A stretch of 64,000 bases of DNA from the NCBI GenBank assembly GCA_016180235.1, contig JACPBQ010000006.1:1-64000 (forward strand). The letters run 5' to 3'. Below, piece after piece: positions 35,189-42,542 of this stretch. The position numbers were made by a program, and so were the translations under genes. The DNA comes from Candidatus Woesearchaeota archaeon. Lineage in GTDB: Archaea; Nanobdellota; Nanobdellia; Woesearchaeales; GW2011-AR4. The notes under the pieces were generated by a model. That model searched no databases, was not told where the DNA came from, and saw only the letters and a program-made list of their open reading frames with translations. Every line of letters begins with the position of its first letter. The stretch's first letter is position 1.

Positions 35189-35205
35189 GTATGACTAGTT
35201 CATAC
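35189..35205. promoter_or_regulatory. Operator-like palindrome 1 (heptose operon side)
   Basis: GTATGACTAGTTCATAC has 6-bp arms GTATGA/TCATAC. It lies between the TATA box and the start of the cupin gene, overlapping the expected transcription start, where a bound repressor would block the polymerase. Its left half AGTATGACTA recurs in the second site at 35254. Confidence 0.6.
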
Positions 35206-35210
35206 CTAAT

Positions 35211-35229
35211 AATATATAAAGTTTTCGGT
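35211..35229 (-). promoter_or_regulatory. BRE/TATA of the cupin-hldD-hldA-gmhB operon
   Basis: On the minus strand ACCGAAAACTTTATATATT provides a BRE (ACCGAAAA) and TATA, 36-54 bp upstream of the cupin ATG. The BRE is mirrored at 35238-35245, so TTTTCGGT/ACCGAAAA forms an inverted repeat between the two promoters. Confidence 0.65.
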
Positions 35230-35237
35230 CAGTGTAA

Positions 35238-35255
35238 ACCGAAAAATATAAAAAG
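35238..35255 (+). promoter_or_regulatory. BRE/TATA of the RHH-nucleotidyltransferase gene
   Basis: ACCGAAAAATATAAAAAG ends 27 bp before the ATG at 35283 and uses the same BRE as the opposing operon. Confidence 0.65.
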
Positions 35256-35281
35256 TATGACTAATTACTACTATTTCATAC
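35255..35281. promoter_or_regulatory. Operator-like palindrome 2 (regulator side)
   Basis: GTATGA (35255-35260) and TCATAC (35276-35281) flank the expected transcription start of the RHH-fusion gene, directly after its TATA box. The left half shares 12 of 13 bases with site 1. The pair of sites suggests joint repression of both divergent units. Confidence 0.55.
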
Positions 35282-35282
35282 C

Positions 35283-36032
35283 ATGTCCAAACCTAAGATC
35301 GCTATTAGCCTTGATAAGAACCTGCTTAACCTTGTAGACAGCAAGGTAGACGGCAATGTGATAAGATCAAGGAGCCAGGCAGTAGAGTTTTTCCTCAGAA
35401 GAGGACTGCAGGGGCAGTCAGTCAATACCGCGGTTTTGCTAATCAAGGGAGAGCACCAGAAAAATATGCTCAAGAGGCTGAAGGGAAAGACACTTATAAA
35501 AACCCAACTGGATTTTTTCAATAAATACGGAATCAGCAATGTTTTCATTGTAACCCAGCACACCAAGGACATAAATCTTCTGTTAAACGAAATATCCGGC
35601 TCTGATATCAATGTCGAAATTGCAGAGACCGACGCAAGAGGAAATGCGCAGGCCCTGCTGGCAATCAAGGACAAGGTAAAAAACAGTTTTATTGCGATGT
35701 CAGGCGATATCTACAACAATTTTGACCTGCTTAAAATGATCAAAAAGCACATAGAGATTGATAAATTGGCAACTATGGGGCTTATGACAAGGGAAAAAAT
35801 TACAGGATACGGAACAGCAATACTTGACGGGGACCTTATTGTGGACTTCCAGGAGAAGCCGAAGCAAAGCTCGACAAACATAGTAAATGCCGGAATCTAT
35901 ATCTTCAAGCCCGAAGTCTTCGAGCTTTTTGAGAATGTCAGCAGCCTGGAAAAAGACCTGTTTTCAAAACTGGCAAGAATGAAGCAATTAGCGGGATTTT
36001 TTACTTACGGGGAATATGAGCATTTGGGGTGA
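35283..36032 (+). CDS. Ribbon-helix-helix DNA-binding domain fused to degenerate sugar nucleotidyltransferase
   Basis: 249 residues. Residues 4-42 (KIAISLDKNLLNLVDSK, then RSRSQAVEFFLRRGL) have the strand-helix-helix pattern of CopG/Arc-type repressors. Residues 48-249 follow the GlmU/RfbA-type nucleotidyltransferase fold: NTAVLLIKGEHQKNMLKRL, TLIKTQLDFFNKYGI, SGDIYNNFDLL, GYGTAI, DFQEKPK and NAGIYIFKPEVFE. The N-terminal catalytic loop, normally GGxGTRLxP...PKP, is replaced by KGEHQKNML, so pyrophosphorylase activity is doubtful while the sugar-side motifs remain. The likely role is a transcription factor that senses a sugar phosphate or nucleotide sugar, acting on the palindromes at 35189 and 35255 and so on the heptose operon. 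Confidence 0.85.
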   Translation: MSKPKIAISLDKNLLNLVDSKVDGNVIRSRSQAVEFFLRRGLQGQSVNTAVLLIKGEHQKNMLKRLKGKTLIKTQLDFFNKYGISNVFIVTQHTKDINLLLNEISGSDINVEIAETDARGNAQALLAIKDKVKNSFIAMSGDIYNNFDLLKMIKKHIEIDKLATMGLMTREKITGYGTAILDGDLIVDFQEKPKQSSTNIVNAGIYIFKPEVFELFENVSSLEKDLFSKLARMKQLAGFFTYGEYEHLG

Positions 36033-36095
36033 TTATTTCCTGGCTTATTGATGATGTTTGGTCTGATACGTCTGTTCCTCTTTATAGGAAAAAGA

Positions 36096-36110
36096 AAGAT
36101 TTATATAAAC
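36096..36110 (+). promoter_or_regulatory. TATA box of the antitoxin gene
   Basis: GATTTATATAAACAA lies 21-35 bp before the ATG at 36131. A perfect 10-bp palindrome TAACTAGTTA (36122-36131) overlaps the start codon and could be the autoregulatory site. Confidence 0.5.
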
Positions 36111-36130
36111 AATTAACAGAGTAACTAGTT

Positions 36131-36265
36131 ATGCCAGAAACGGTAACTATCCCAAAAGAAGAGTATAAAAGATTAAAGAAAAAAGAAGAGATAGATACTG
36201 AACTATTAGGAGATATAGCAAAAGGCATAAAAGACGTTCTTACTGGAAAGATAAAGGAAGTTTAA
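36131..36265 (+). CDS. Small antitoxin (RelB-like, archaeal PKEEYxRLKK type)
   Basis: A 44-residue ORF. Its sequence ETVTIPKEEYKRLKKKEEID, then a helix ending GKIKEV, is the pattern of short archaeal antitoxins that accompany RelE/ParE or PIN toxins. A TATA box at the right distance and a palindrome at the ATG support expression as a leaderless gene. It is tail-to-tail with the RelE/ParE-like toxin at 36262-36576, their stops overlapping by 4 bp, an unusual orientation for a type II pair. Confidence 0.7.
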   Translation: MPETVTIPKEEYKRLKKKEEIDTELLGDIAKGIKDVLTGKIKEV

Positions 36266-36576
36266 ATCCCTTTTAATATCCGCTCTAACTCTTCCATATA
36301 AACATCGAGGTTTGCTTTTATCAGATCTATGACTTTCTGCTGGGCTTTTTTATCTGTTATTGTTATAAGAAAAATAACTTGATGATTTTCATATACCAGA
36401 AAAATCAGCCTTTTGCCGTCAAACTTCTTTTCCCTAAAAAACTTATAACCAAGAGGCTTCCCATCGTAAGGGCTTTTCTTTAGCTCCTGCTCAATGCCAC
36501 TTACCCTCTTTTGTTCTTTAGGGGTTAATTTGCTAAGTTTCTTCTCGTACCAGTCTGCCCTGAATGCACGAAACAT
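36262..36576 (-). CDS. RelE/ParE-superfamily toxin
   Basis: 104 residues. It has the RelE/ParE core: an N-terminal helix (ADWYEKKLSKL), LKKSPYDGKPLGYKFFREKKFDGKRLIFLVYENHQVIFLITI, then DKKAQQKVIDLIKANLD. The R-L-I-F-L-V-Y strand and DKK turn match archaeal members. Ribosome-dependent mRNA cleavage is the RelE activity; catalytic residues in this branch are not certain. It should be neutralised by the 44-residue protein from the opposite strand. Its own TATA-like ACTTTTTAAACAGG lies about 25 bp upstream. Confidence 0.8.
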   Translation of the reverse strand: MFRAFRADWYEKKLSKLTPKEQKRVSGIEQELKKSPYDGKPLGYKFFREKKFDGKRLIFLVYENHQVIFLITITDKKAQQKVIDLIKANLDVYMEELERILKGI

Positions 36577-36714
36577 AATTTGTTATAAGAATGCCTGTTT
36601 AAAAAGTTATTTGAAAAAGCCTTTTCTTTTCACTGTTTTTTCTAACGGCAATCTGGTTGTCAAACAAAAAGAACTTTACGTACCATGAATTAATAACCTT
36701 CTTTACAATTTCTT

Positions 36715-36993
36715 TTACAGTCCTCTAAAAACGTCAGAAATATCACCTAACAATTTTTCCATAAATTTTACAAGTTTGGATTCAGGAAAAAATTTTTGAA
36801 GTAAAACTTTTGCTAATGCCAAGATTAAGATAATCGTAGAAACGACCACAAAAATAATTAAAAATGGACCTGTATTTTTTAGAAATAAGACTTCATAAAA
36901 GGAATAAACTATAAATAAAAGTAGAATTAATAATATCATAAACAAATTAAAACTATAAAATCTCCTTTTTTTAGATTTTTTAATCTTCATCAT
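36715..36993 (-). CDS. Small two-helix membrane protein
   Basis: 92 residues from the ATG at 36991-36993, chosen because GGAG lies 7 nt upstream; the longer frame to 37119 is inside the GT9 gene. A basic N terminus (KIKKSKKRRFY) is followed by two transmembrane helices (FMILLILLLFIVY; FLIIFVVVSTIILILALAKVLL) and an amphipathic tail. It overlaps the upstream GT9 gene by 14 bp and is the last gene of the GT2-DUF2304-GT9 operon. Function unknown; it may anchor the glycosyltransferases. Confidence 0.55.
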   Translation of the reverse strand: MMKIKKSKKRRFYSFNLFMILLILLLFIVYSFYEVLFLKNTGPFLIIFVVVSTIILILALAKVLLQKFFPESKLVKFMEKLLGDISDVFRGL

Positions 36994-38131
36994 TTTTATC
37001 TCCTTTTCCCTTTTCCATAATCTTTTCGGCTGCTTGGATGACATCCTGAACCTGTATCTTCCTGACGCAAGCATTCTCAAAGCCATTTTTGCATCTTCCA
37101 ACCTGGCCCTTATGGACATTTATGCAAGGCTTGCCGGTTTCTTTCCTTATAGAGATATTTTTTTTACCGAAAGGAGCGAATCTAATAGGCAGATTGCATC
37201 CAAACAATCCAATTGTCCTGACTCCCTGGGCAGCAGCAACATGCATAGGCCCGGCATCATTGCCAACAAATAACTTACAGAGCGTAATAAGATAAAACAT
37301 TTCCCTTATGCTTGTCTTTCCTGCTAAATTAAGGGAATTATCCTTGTTTTTCATAAGTTTTTGAGTTTCATCAACTAACCTTTCTTCTTCCTTATTCCCA
37401 ATAAAAATTATTTTTGCCTTATGCTTTTCAATCAAATAATCCGCTACTGCTGCAAACCTTTCCCTGGGCCATATCCTTTCCCTTACAGATTCAGCAGCGC
37501 CAATACCAAAGCCGACAATAAAATCCTTTTTTCCAATATTATGATTTTTCAATAAGCTATCAATCTTTTTCTTATCCTTGTCTGAATAATTCAGTTTTTC
37601 CAGATTTTTTACTTTTTTATCGATTCCCAACGGCTTCAGCAAGTCCATGAATGTCTGGGAAACATGCTGCGAGTCATTATAAGGCACTTTTTTCGTGTAT
37701 AATTTTGACCTTATGCCGTGGCTATAACCGATCCTTTCTTTCCCTGTAAAAAATGCAATTATAGCCGATATATTGAGGTACTCTTCCATGTCAATTACCA
37801 AATCATATCTTTTCCAATTTTTTAAAATAAAAAATAAAATAGAAAAAGGGTTTAATTTTATTATTCTTATATTATTGAGATTTCTTTTATTATAAAAAAT
37901 ATCATTTACCCTGCCTGTTGTTAAAACATCAATATTGGCATTTTTGTATTTCTGCCTAAGCTCTCTAATTGAGGGCAATGACAGGACAGTCTCTCCAAGG
38001 CCCCACAGCTGGATCAGCAGAATTTTTTTGCAGCCGGATTTTTTGATTTTTGAAGGAAAAAAAGACAGGATTAGGCAAATGAACGAGCCAACATACCTGT
38101 CCAGAAACTTAATAAGGTTGACAGATGCCAT
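36980..38131 (-). CDS. Glycosyltransferase family 9 (heptosyltransferase-like), second copy
   Basis: 383 residues. A short hydrophobic N terminus (YVGSFICLILSFFPSK) could attach it to the membrane. KKILLIQLWGLGETVLSLPSI (35-55) is the GT9 acceptor loop, GAAESVRERIWPRERFA (211-227) and NDAGPMHVAAAQG (291-303) are the donor-site blocks, with D292 and H297 as in WaaC/WaaF. An extra cysteine-containing tail (KPCINVHKGQVGRCKNG...) follows, as in many archaeal and Gram-negative members. It is in an operon with DUF2304 and a Dol-P-sugar synthase, immediately downstream of aglB. ADP-heptose is a plausible donor. Confidence 0.85.
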   Translation of the reverse strand: MASVNLIKFLDRYVGSFICLILSFFPSKIKKSGCKKILLIQLWGLGETVLSLPSIRELRQKYKNANIDVLTTGRVNDIFYNKRNLNNIRIIKLNPFSILFFILKNWKRYDLVIDMEEYLNISAIIAFFTGKERIGYSHGIRSKLYTKKVPYNDSQHVSQTFMDLLKPLGIDKKVKNLEKLNYSDKDKKKIDSLLKNHNIGKKDFIVGFGIGAAESVRERIWPRERFAAVADYLIEKHKAKIIFIGNKEEERLVDETQKLMKNKDNSLNLAGKTSIREMFYLITLCKLFVGNDAGPMHVAAAQGVRTIGLFGCNLPIRFAPFGKKNISIRKETGKPCINVHKGQVGRCKNGFENACVRKIQVQDVIQAAEKIMEKGKGDKNDED

Positions 38132-38464
38132 TTATTTTTTCTTAAGCGCGACTTGCCTTACGACTTCCTCAAGCTTCTTCTGGTTTTTCCTGACTATGGT
38201 ATAGGTGTACACAGTAATAAAAATCAGGAAAAGGAAGCCTGCAATTATGAAGAAATCAAGGGTTCTCGCAATGCTCAATGTGGAAAGAAGCGGGTCAAGA
38301 AACTGGGGAAACAGTGTTATAACAACAAACAGGGCCCAGAATACAAACCAGAAGCTGTACTCCTTTATTGTAAACTCTTTCCTCTTATAATGCAGGAAAG
38401 TATAGTACATCATAAAAAAGCCGAACAGGATTCCTAAAATCTGTATGCCCAGTATCTTTGCCAT
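38132..38464 (-). CDS. DUF2304 membrane protein
   Basis: 110 residues with three transmembrane helices and a basic cytosolic tail. The pattern FTIKEYSFWFVFWALFVVITLFP...LLSTLSIARTLDFFIIAGFLFLIF is that of DUF2304 proteins, which are regularly encoded next to short Dol-P-sugar synthases and are thought to be their membrane partners. It is separated by 5 bp from the GT2 gene upstream and abuts the GT9 gene downstream. Confidence 0.85.
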   Translation of the reverse strand: MAKILGIQILGILFGFFMMYYTFLHYKRKEFTIKEYSFWFVFWALFVVITLFPQFLDPLLSTLSIARTLDFFIIAGFLFLIFITVYTYTIVRKNQKKLEEVVRQVALKKK

Positions 38465-38469
38465 TTTGC

Positions 38470-39138
38470 TTATAGATTATTCAATTTCCACAACAATAAA
38501 TTAAAAACTATTTTTATGCCGTCCAGGACTGTGGTGCCCTTGTACTTGTCTGAATAAATTGTCTCTATCGGCACTTCAGCATAAGAAAGCCTGTATTTTC
38601 CTATTTTGGCAATCATCTCGCTTTCCATGCTGTAGTCAGATGCTTTCCACCTTAATTTTTTGTAAGCATCCGAGGTAAAGGCCCTGTATCCACACTGTGA
38701 ATCCCTGATTTTTACTCCGTATAAAAACCTTATTGTTTTGTTTATGAACCAGTTTCCAAACCTCAGGATAGACGGCATGTTTCTGTTCAGTTTCCTGTAG
38801 CCAATAATCACATCATGGCTTTTGACAGCTTCCACAAACTTCGGGATTTCTTTCGGATCGTGCTGGGCGTCGGCATCTATCGCAACTATTACACCAGCAT
38901 TGTTCTTTACCGCATAATCGCAGCCGGTCTTTAATGCAGCGCCTTTCCCCAGGTTTACCAAATGCCTTAATACGACAGCACCGGCTTTTTTGGCTTCCCG
39001 GGCTGTCTTGTCTTTGCTTCCGTCGTCAACAACCACTACATGGTCCACATATTTTTTTGCCTCGCTCACTACACTAAATGTATATTTTTCTTCGTTGCGT
39101 GCAGGTATTACGGCAAATACTTTCTTTTTCATGGTCAT
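38470..39138 (-). CDS. Polyprenol-phosphate hexose synthase-like GT2
   Basis: 222 residues. It has FAVIPARNEEKYT, VVVDDGSKDKT, NLGKGAALKTG, the metal site VAIDADAQHDPKE and IRDSQCGYRAF. These are standard for small Dol-P-Man/Glc synthases; the missing membrane domain is probably provided by the DUF2304 partner encoded next. A TATA-like element on the minus strand (39151-39165) lies inside the end of aglB, so the operon may be transcribed separately as well as by read-through. Confidence 0.87.
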   Translation of the reverse strand: MTMKKKVFAVIPARNEEKYTFSVVSEAKKYVDHVVVVDDGSKDKTAREAKKAGAVVLRHLVNLGKGAALKTGCDYAVKNNAGVIVAIDADAQHDPKEIPKFVEAVKSHDVIIGYRKLNRNMPSILRFGNWFINKTIRFLYGVKIRDSQCGYRAFTSDAYKKLRWKASDYSMESEMIAKIGKYRLSYAEVPIETIYSDKYKGTTVLDGIKIVFNLLLWKLNNL

Positions 39139-39161
39139 GCTAATGCTGAAGAATATAAAAA

Positions 39162-42100
39162 TTATTGGGTGTTTCCAGAATCATTTGCGGCTGAATCAGG
39201 CACGCTATCACCGGCTTCTTCTGCCTGGATTGCCTGTTTTTCCGCCTCAGGAACCTGAACAGATTCTATGACATTTTTTTCTTTCCCTTCCCAGTCAACT
39301 TTCCATACTATTATCCTGTTCCCAAAGATGCTTCTTTCATCGCTGAATTTCTTGAAATATCTTAAGCCGATGCCGTCCTGATAGAACAGCCTTGTGAACA
39401 TTGATGCTGTAAGGTCGGAGTCCATGGCAACAGCGCTGTAGCTTTCCCCGTCTTTTACCAAGGCAATCCCAATCTGCCTGCCGCTGCCCAATGGGATAGT
39501 GGATTCATCGTATTGCTTTACTGTTATCCCGTCTTCTCCGGGAAAAGATATCTTGTGGGGGTGCAGCCTTCCGGAAGTTGTCTCTGCATAGGCCTCGTGG
39601 GCTTTTGGGTTGACTACCAAAGGTATGCCCCCTATGCTGCAGCCAAATGTTTCATTGCCTGTTCCTGAGCAGCCTGCTGCGCCTGCAAAGCCGGGCCAAG
39701 GAGCAATCCAGCTGTTGGCCTGTTCGGAATTTGTTATCGACTGTACCTCATAATATAAGTTTTCTGCATCCTTGCCGGAATAGTTCCTTTCCTGGAGGAA
39801 TTTGACGCTCTTTTCCGGATTTCCCTCATATTCCTTCTTCTTCAAGGTGTTGTAAATCAATGCCCTTTCAAAATCCCAGCTGCCAAAATGAGCCCATACG
39901 CCGCTTTTTCCCACCATGTCCTCGGAGGTTATGAAATAATCTTCCGGAGGCTGGCAATGAGTCTGCGAGAGTATTTTTTCAGCCTCTTCATCGCTGAATT
40001 TTTCCTTCAGGATATTCTTGGCTTTTTCCTTATTTTCAACAATTATCCCGTTAAGCAGGGAAACGGTTTTTGCCCCGTCGTTTAATTTAGTGTTTACGCT
40101 TTCAAATGCGGCTGAGCCTCCGCTGCAGTCAAGCATCCTTAAAATCCCGACAGCAGCATCCTCGTCATCTGTCAGCAGAACCTTGCCTATCCAATATGCC
40201 TGCGGCGAGTTCTGGCTGGTCCCGTCGAATGTGACCCTTCTGTCTGTCCAAAACTTGAACCAGTGGCCAAAATCCCACCATGAATTTACTATTGCATCCG
40301 GCTTTGAGTCGGATTTTATTTTTTCCAATGAGTCCTTCCATGCGTCATTGAAGTCCGTGATGCTGTTTCTTGCAGTATTCTGGGCTGATATGTACGGAGG
40401 CACCAACAGCAGCATCAAAACAACCATAACGGTGATTTTAGACACTGCCTTGTTTACGTTCAATCCCCTGGAAATCCAGGCTGATAAAAGCCTGTAGGCC
40501 TCTCCAAGCGCAATGCCAAAACCTATGGCAAATGCAGGAACCAATAAAAGAGTGAACCTGACGCCTTTGGTGCTTGCAAAAATGGTTGCAACAAACCAAA
40601 AAATCAGCAAAATTGCATATTTTATATCAATCTCCAGATCCGATTCCCAAAGCGCAATTAAAATCCTTATTGCAATCGGTATGATTATCAAAGCCAGAAA
40701 AATGTTCAGGTTTTCTATCTTGAGCAGGAAGATAATGACATACCAGGCCAAAGTCCCCAGCAAAAACCATAACTTCTCGTGCTTTCTTCTCGTTATGGTA
40801 AGTGTGATGCCTATCAGGGCAATCAGGAAAAAGAACTCTTCTCCAAGGCCAACCTGGTTTATCACATTATTCAGGGAAGCAGGGTTCTGCTCGGCTACTG
40901 TCGTAAATACATTGGGCCATATCGTCGTTATGCCGACTTCCTTGAGCTTGGCAAATCCTGCCGGATTCTCATAGAACTGCTGGAAATGGCTGTAATTTAC
41001 AAACAAAGTCACGCTTAATGCCGACACCGCAAAAAATACTGCAAAGAAGATTACTGAATTTTTTATTGCCTTTTGCTTCAGGAATCCTGTAAAGCTTGCC
41101 ATCAATTCTTTCCTGTGGACATAGCTGTAATAAATCATGTACAGAAAAGCAGAAGCTATTACAAAATCAAAAATGTACCACCAGCCGCCCCAGGTGAAGC
41201 TGAACAGCCCAACCACTATGCCGCCTGTAATGCCAAGCATTATGTTGCTTCTCAGCCTATTGGCTTCCAGGGCCTCTATAAAAATCCAGACTATAAGGAG
41301 GGGAAACAAAATATTGTAGCCGTCAGTGTCTGATATGCCTCCCATTGTCCTGACAAGGAAGGATGGATGGATTGCAACTATGACTGCAGCTATAAAGCCC
41401 CCAAAATTACCGGCAATTTTTCTTGTTATGAAAAATGCGGGTATCACAGACAAAGCCGATATCAGGATTGGCGAAAAAAATGAAACTGCTGCAAGGCTCA
41501 AATCCCTGTTGAAGAAGCTGAGGAACTTGTACAGGTAAGCCACAAAATAGGCATGGAACATATCAACAGGCACAGGCCTTCCGACAGGTGCAAGCATGCG
41601 GTTGTCCCATGGAACATTATTCCTTATCTCATCTCCAGGATGGCCGTTATCCAGGACATTCTGCGAATGCCTCATCCAAAAATAAGGGTCTATTGTCGAC
41701 AGGTAAACCAGGCCGGAATCGTCCTGCAGCTTCGACTTAAAAAAATTTGAAGTTGCTGCAATCTGCTGGTCAATCTGGGCTTTCTGCTGCTGCAGGACTT
41801 TCTGCAGCTCATTTTCAACCAAAGCGTTCCTGTTCTGGTCAGGAAGATTGGGATATTGCTGGCTTATCTGGCCGCTTATTTGTGACCTTAGGCTGTTAAT
41901 TACAGAGTCAGCAGCCCACTGGTCTGTTACAGTAATGTAAGCAGGCTGCACCCTCAGGAAAATAGAAAGGAAAATCGGTATAATCAGCAATAACAGGACC
42001 CTGTGCTTTATGAAAAAACCCTTTATCCTGCTTAAATCGACAGAAATGTCATCCTCTGATTTTTCCCTGCCTTCTTTTTTGAAAATGTTCCTGATGTTTT

Positions 42101-42425
42101 TTAGCTTTGAAAAATCCAGCGAAATCTCGTCATCATCTTTTTTTTCCTGCGCTGCTTCAGCTGCATGATGCACATGCCTGTGCTCTTTTTCTTCGTGAGT
42201 TTCTGTTTTTTTTGACTTGAATATATTCTTTATTTTTGAGAAATCTATATCTATTTCATCTTCTTCTTTTTTTTCCTGCGTTTCAATAGCATGGTTCTCT
42301 TTTTCCTTGTCTTCAGCTTCCAGAGTTTTGTTTACTTCCGGCTTCCCCTCCTTTTTTTTCCTGAAGAGATTCTTTATTTTTGACAGGTCGATAGAAATCT
42401 CATCGTCATCTTTTTTGCCTTCCAT
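39162..42425 (-). CDS. aglB: Oligosaccharyltransferase AglB/STT3
   Basis: 1087 residues. It transfers the lipid-linked glycan to Asn of N-x-S/T outside the membrane. The first ectoloop holds the acidic LSTIDPYFW, the second SDTDGYN, and the soluble domain begins with the catalytic WWDFGHW near residue 715. Thirteen or so helices lie in between. Two oddities: a cytosolic extension of about 140 residues carrying four copies of a DDEISIDLSKIKNIFK-like unit (7-22, 55-70, 98-116, 124-139) separated by Lys/Glu/His-rich linkers; and a Gln-rich coiled-coil insert after the first helix (ISQQYPNLPDQNR...QQQKAQIDQQ). It is followed by the Dol-P-sugar/GT9 operon. Confidence 0.93.
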   Translation of the reverse strand: MEGKKDDDEISIDLSKIKNLFRKKKEGKPEVNKTLEAEDKEKENHAIETQEKKEEDEIDIDFSKIKNIFKSKKTETHEEKEHRHVHHAAEAAQEKKDDDEISLDFSKLKNIRNIFKKEGREKSEDDISVDLSRIKGFFIKHRVLLLLIIPIFLSIFLRVQPAYITVTDQWAADSVINSLRSQISGQISQQYPNLPDQNRNALVENELQKVLQQQKAQIDQQIAATSNFFKSKLQDDSGLVYLSTIDPYFWMRHSQNVLDNGHPGDEIRNNVPWDNRMLAPVGRPVPVDMFHAYFVAYLYKFLSFFNRDLSLAAVSFFSPILISALSVIPAFFITRKIAGNFGGFIAAVIVAIHPSFLVRTMGGISDTDGYNILFPLLIVWIFIEALEANRLRSNIMLGITGGIVVGLFSFTWGGWWYIFDFVIASAFLYMIYYSYVHRKELMASFTGFLKQKAIKNSVIFFAVFFAVSALSVTLFVNYSHFQQFYENPAGFAKLKEVGITTIWPNVFTTVAEQNPASLNNVINQVGLGEEFFFLIALIGITLTITRRKHEKLWFLLGTLAWYVIIFLLKIENLNIFLALIIIPIAIRILIALWESDLEIDIKYAILLIFWFVATIFASTKGVRFTLLLVPAFAIGFGIALGEAYRLLSAWISRGLNVNKAVSKITVMVVLMLLLVPPYISAQNTARNSITDFNDAWKDSLEKIKSDSKPDAIVNSWWDFGHWFKFWTDRRVTFDGTSQNSPQAYWIGKVLLTDDEDAAVGILRMLDCSGGSAAFESVNTKLNDGAKTVSLLNGIIVENKEKAKNILKEKFSDEEAEKILSQTHCQPPEDYFITSEDMVGKSGVWAHFGSWDFERALIYNTLKKKEYEGNPEKSVKFLQERNYSGKDAENLYYEVQSITNSEQANSWIAPWPGFAGAAGCSGTGNETFGCSIGGIPLVVNPKAHEAYAETTSGRLHPHKISFPGEDGITVKQYDESTIPLGSGRQIGIALVKDGESYSAVAMDSDLTASMFTRLFYQDGIGLRYFKKFSDERSIFGNRIIVWKVDWEGKEKNVIESVQVPEAEKQAIQAEEAGDSVPDSAANDSGNTQ

Positions 42426-42542
42426 AAAATTTCATCCCTGAGTGTTCAAGGTGATATTAAAAACCTTTTGATTTGGCGATATTACAGCCAATGCCAATAA
42501 AAAACAATAAGAATTCAAATATCAAAAAACTAAAAATAACTA

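Noticed and set aside
36994-37119. N-terminal extension of the small membrane protein inside the GT9 gene
   Set aside because: The region is fully coding for GT9, and the ATG at 36993 has GGAG at proper distance.
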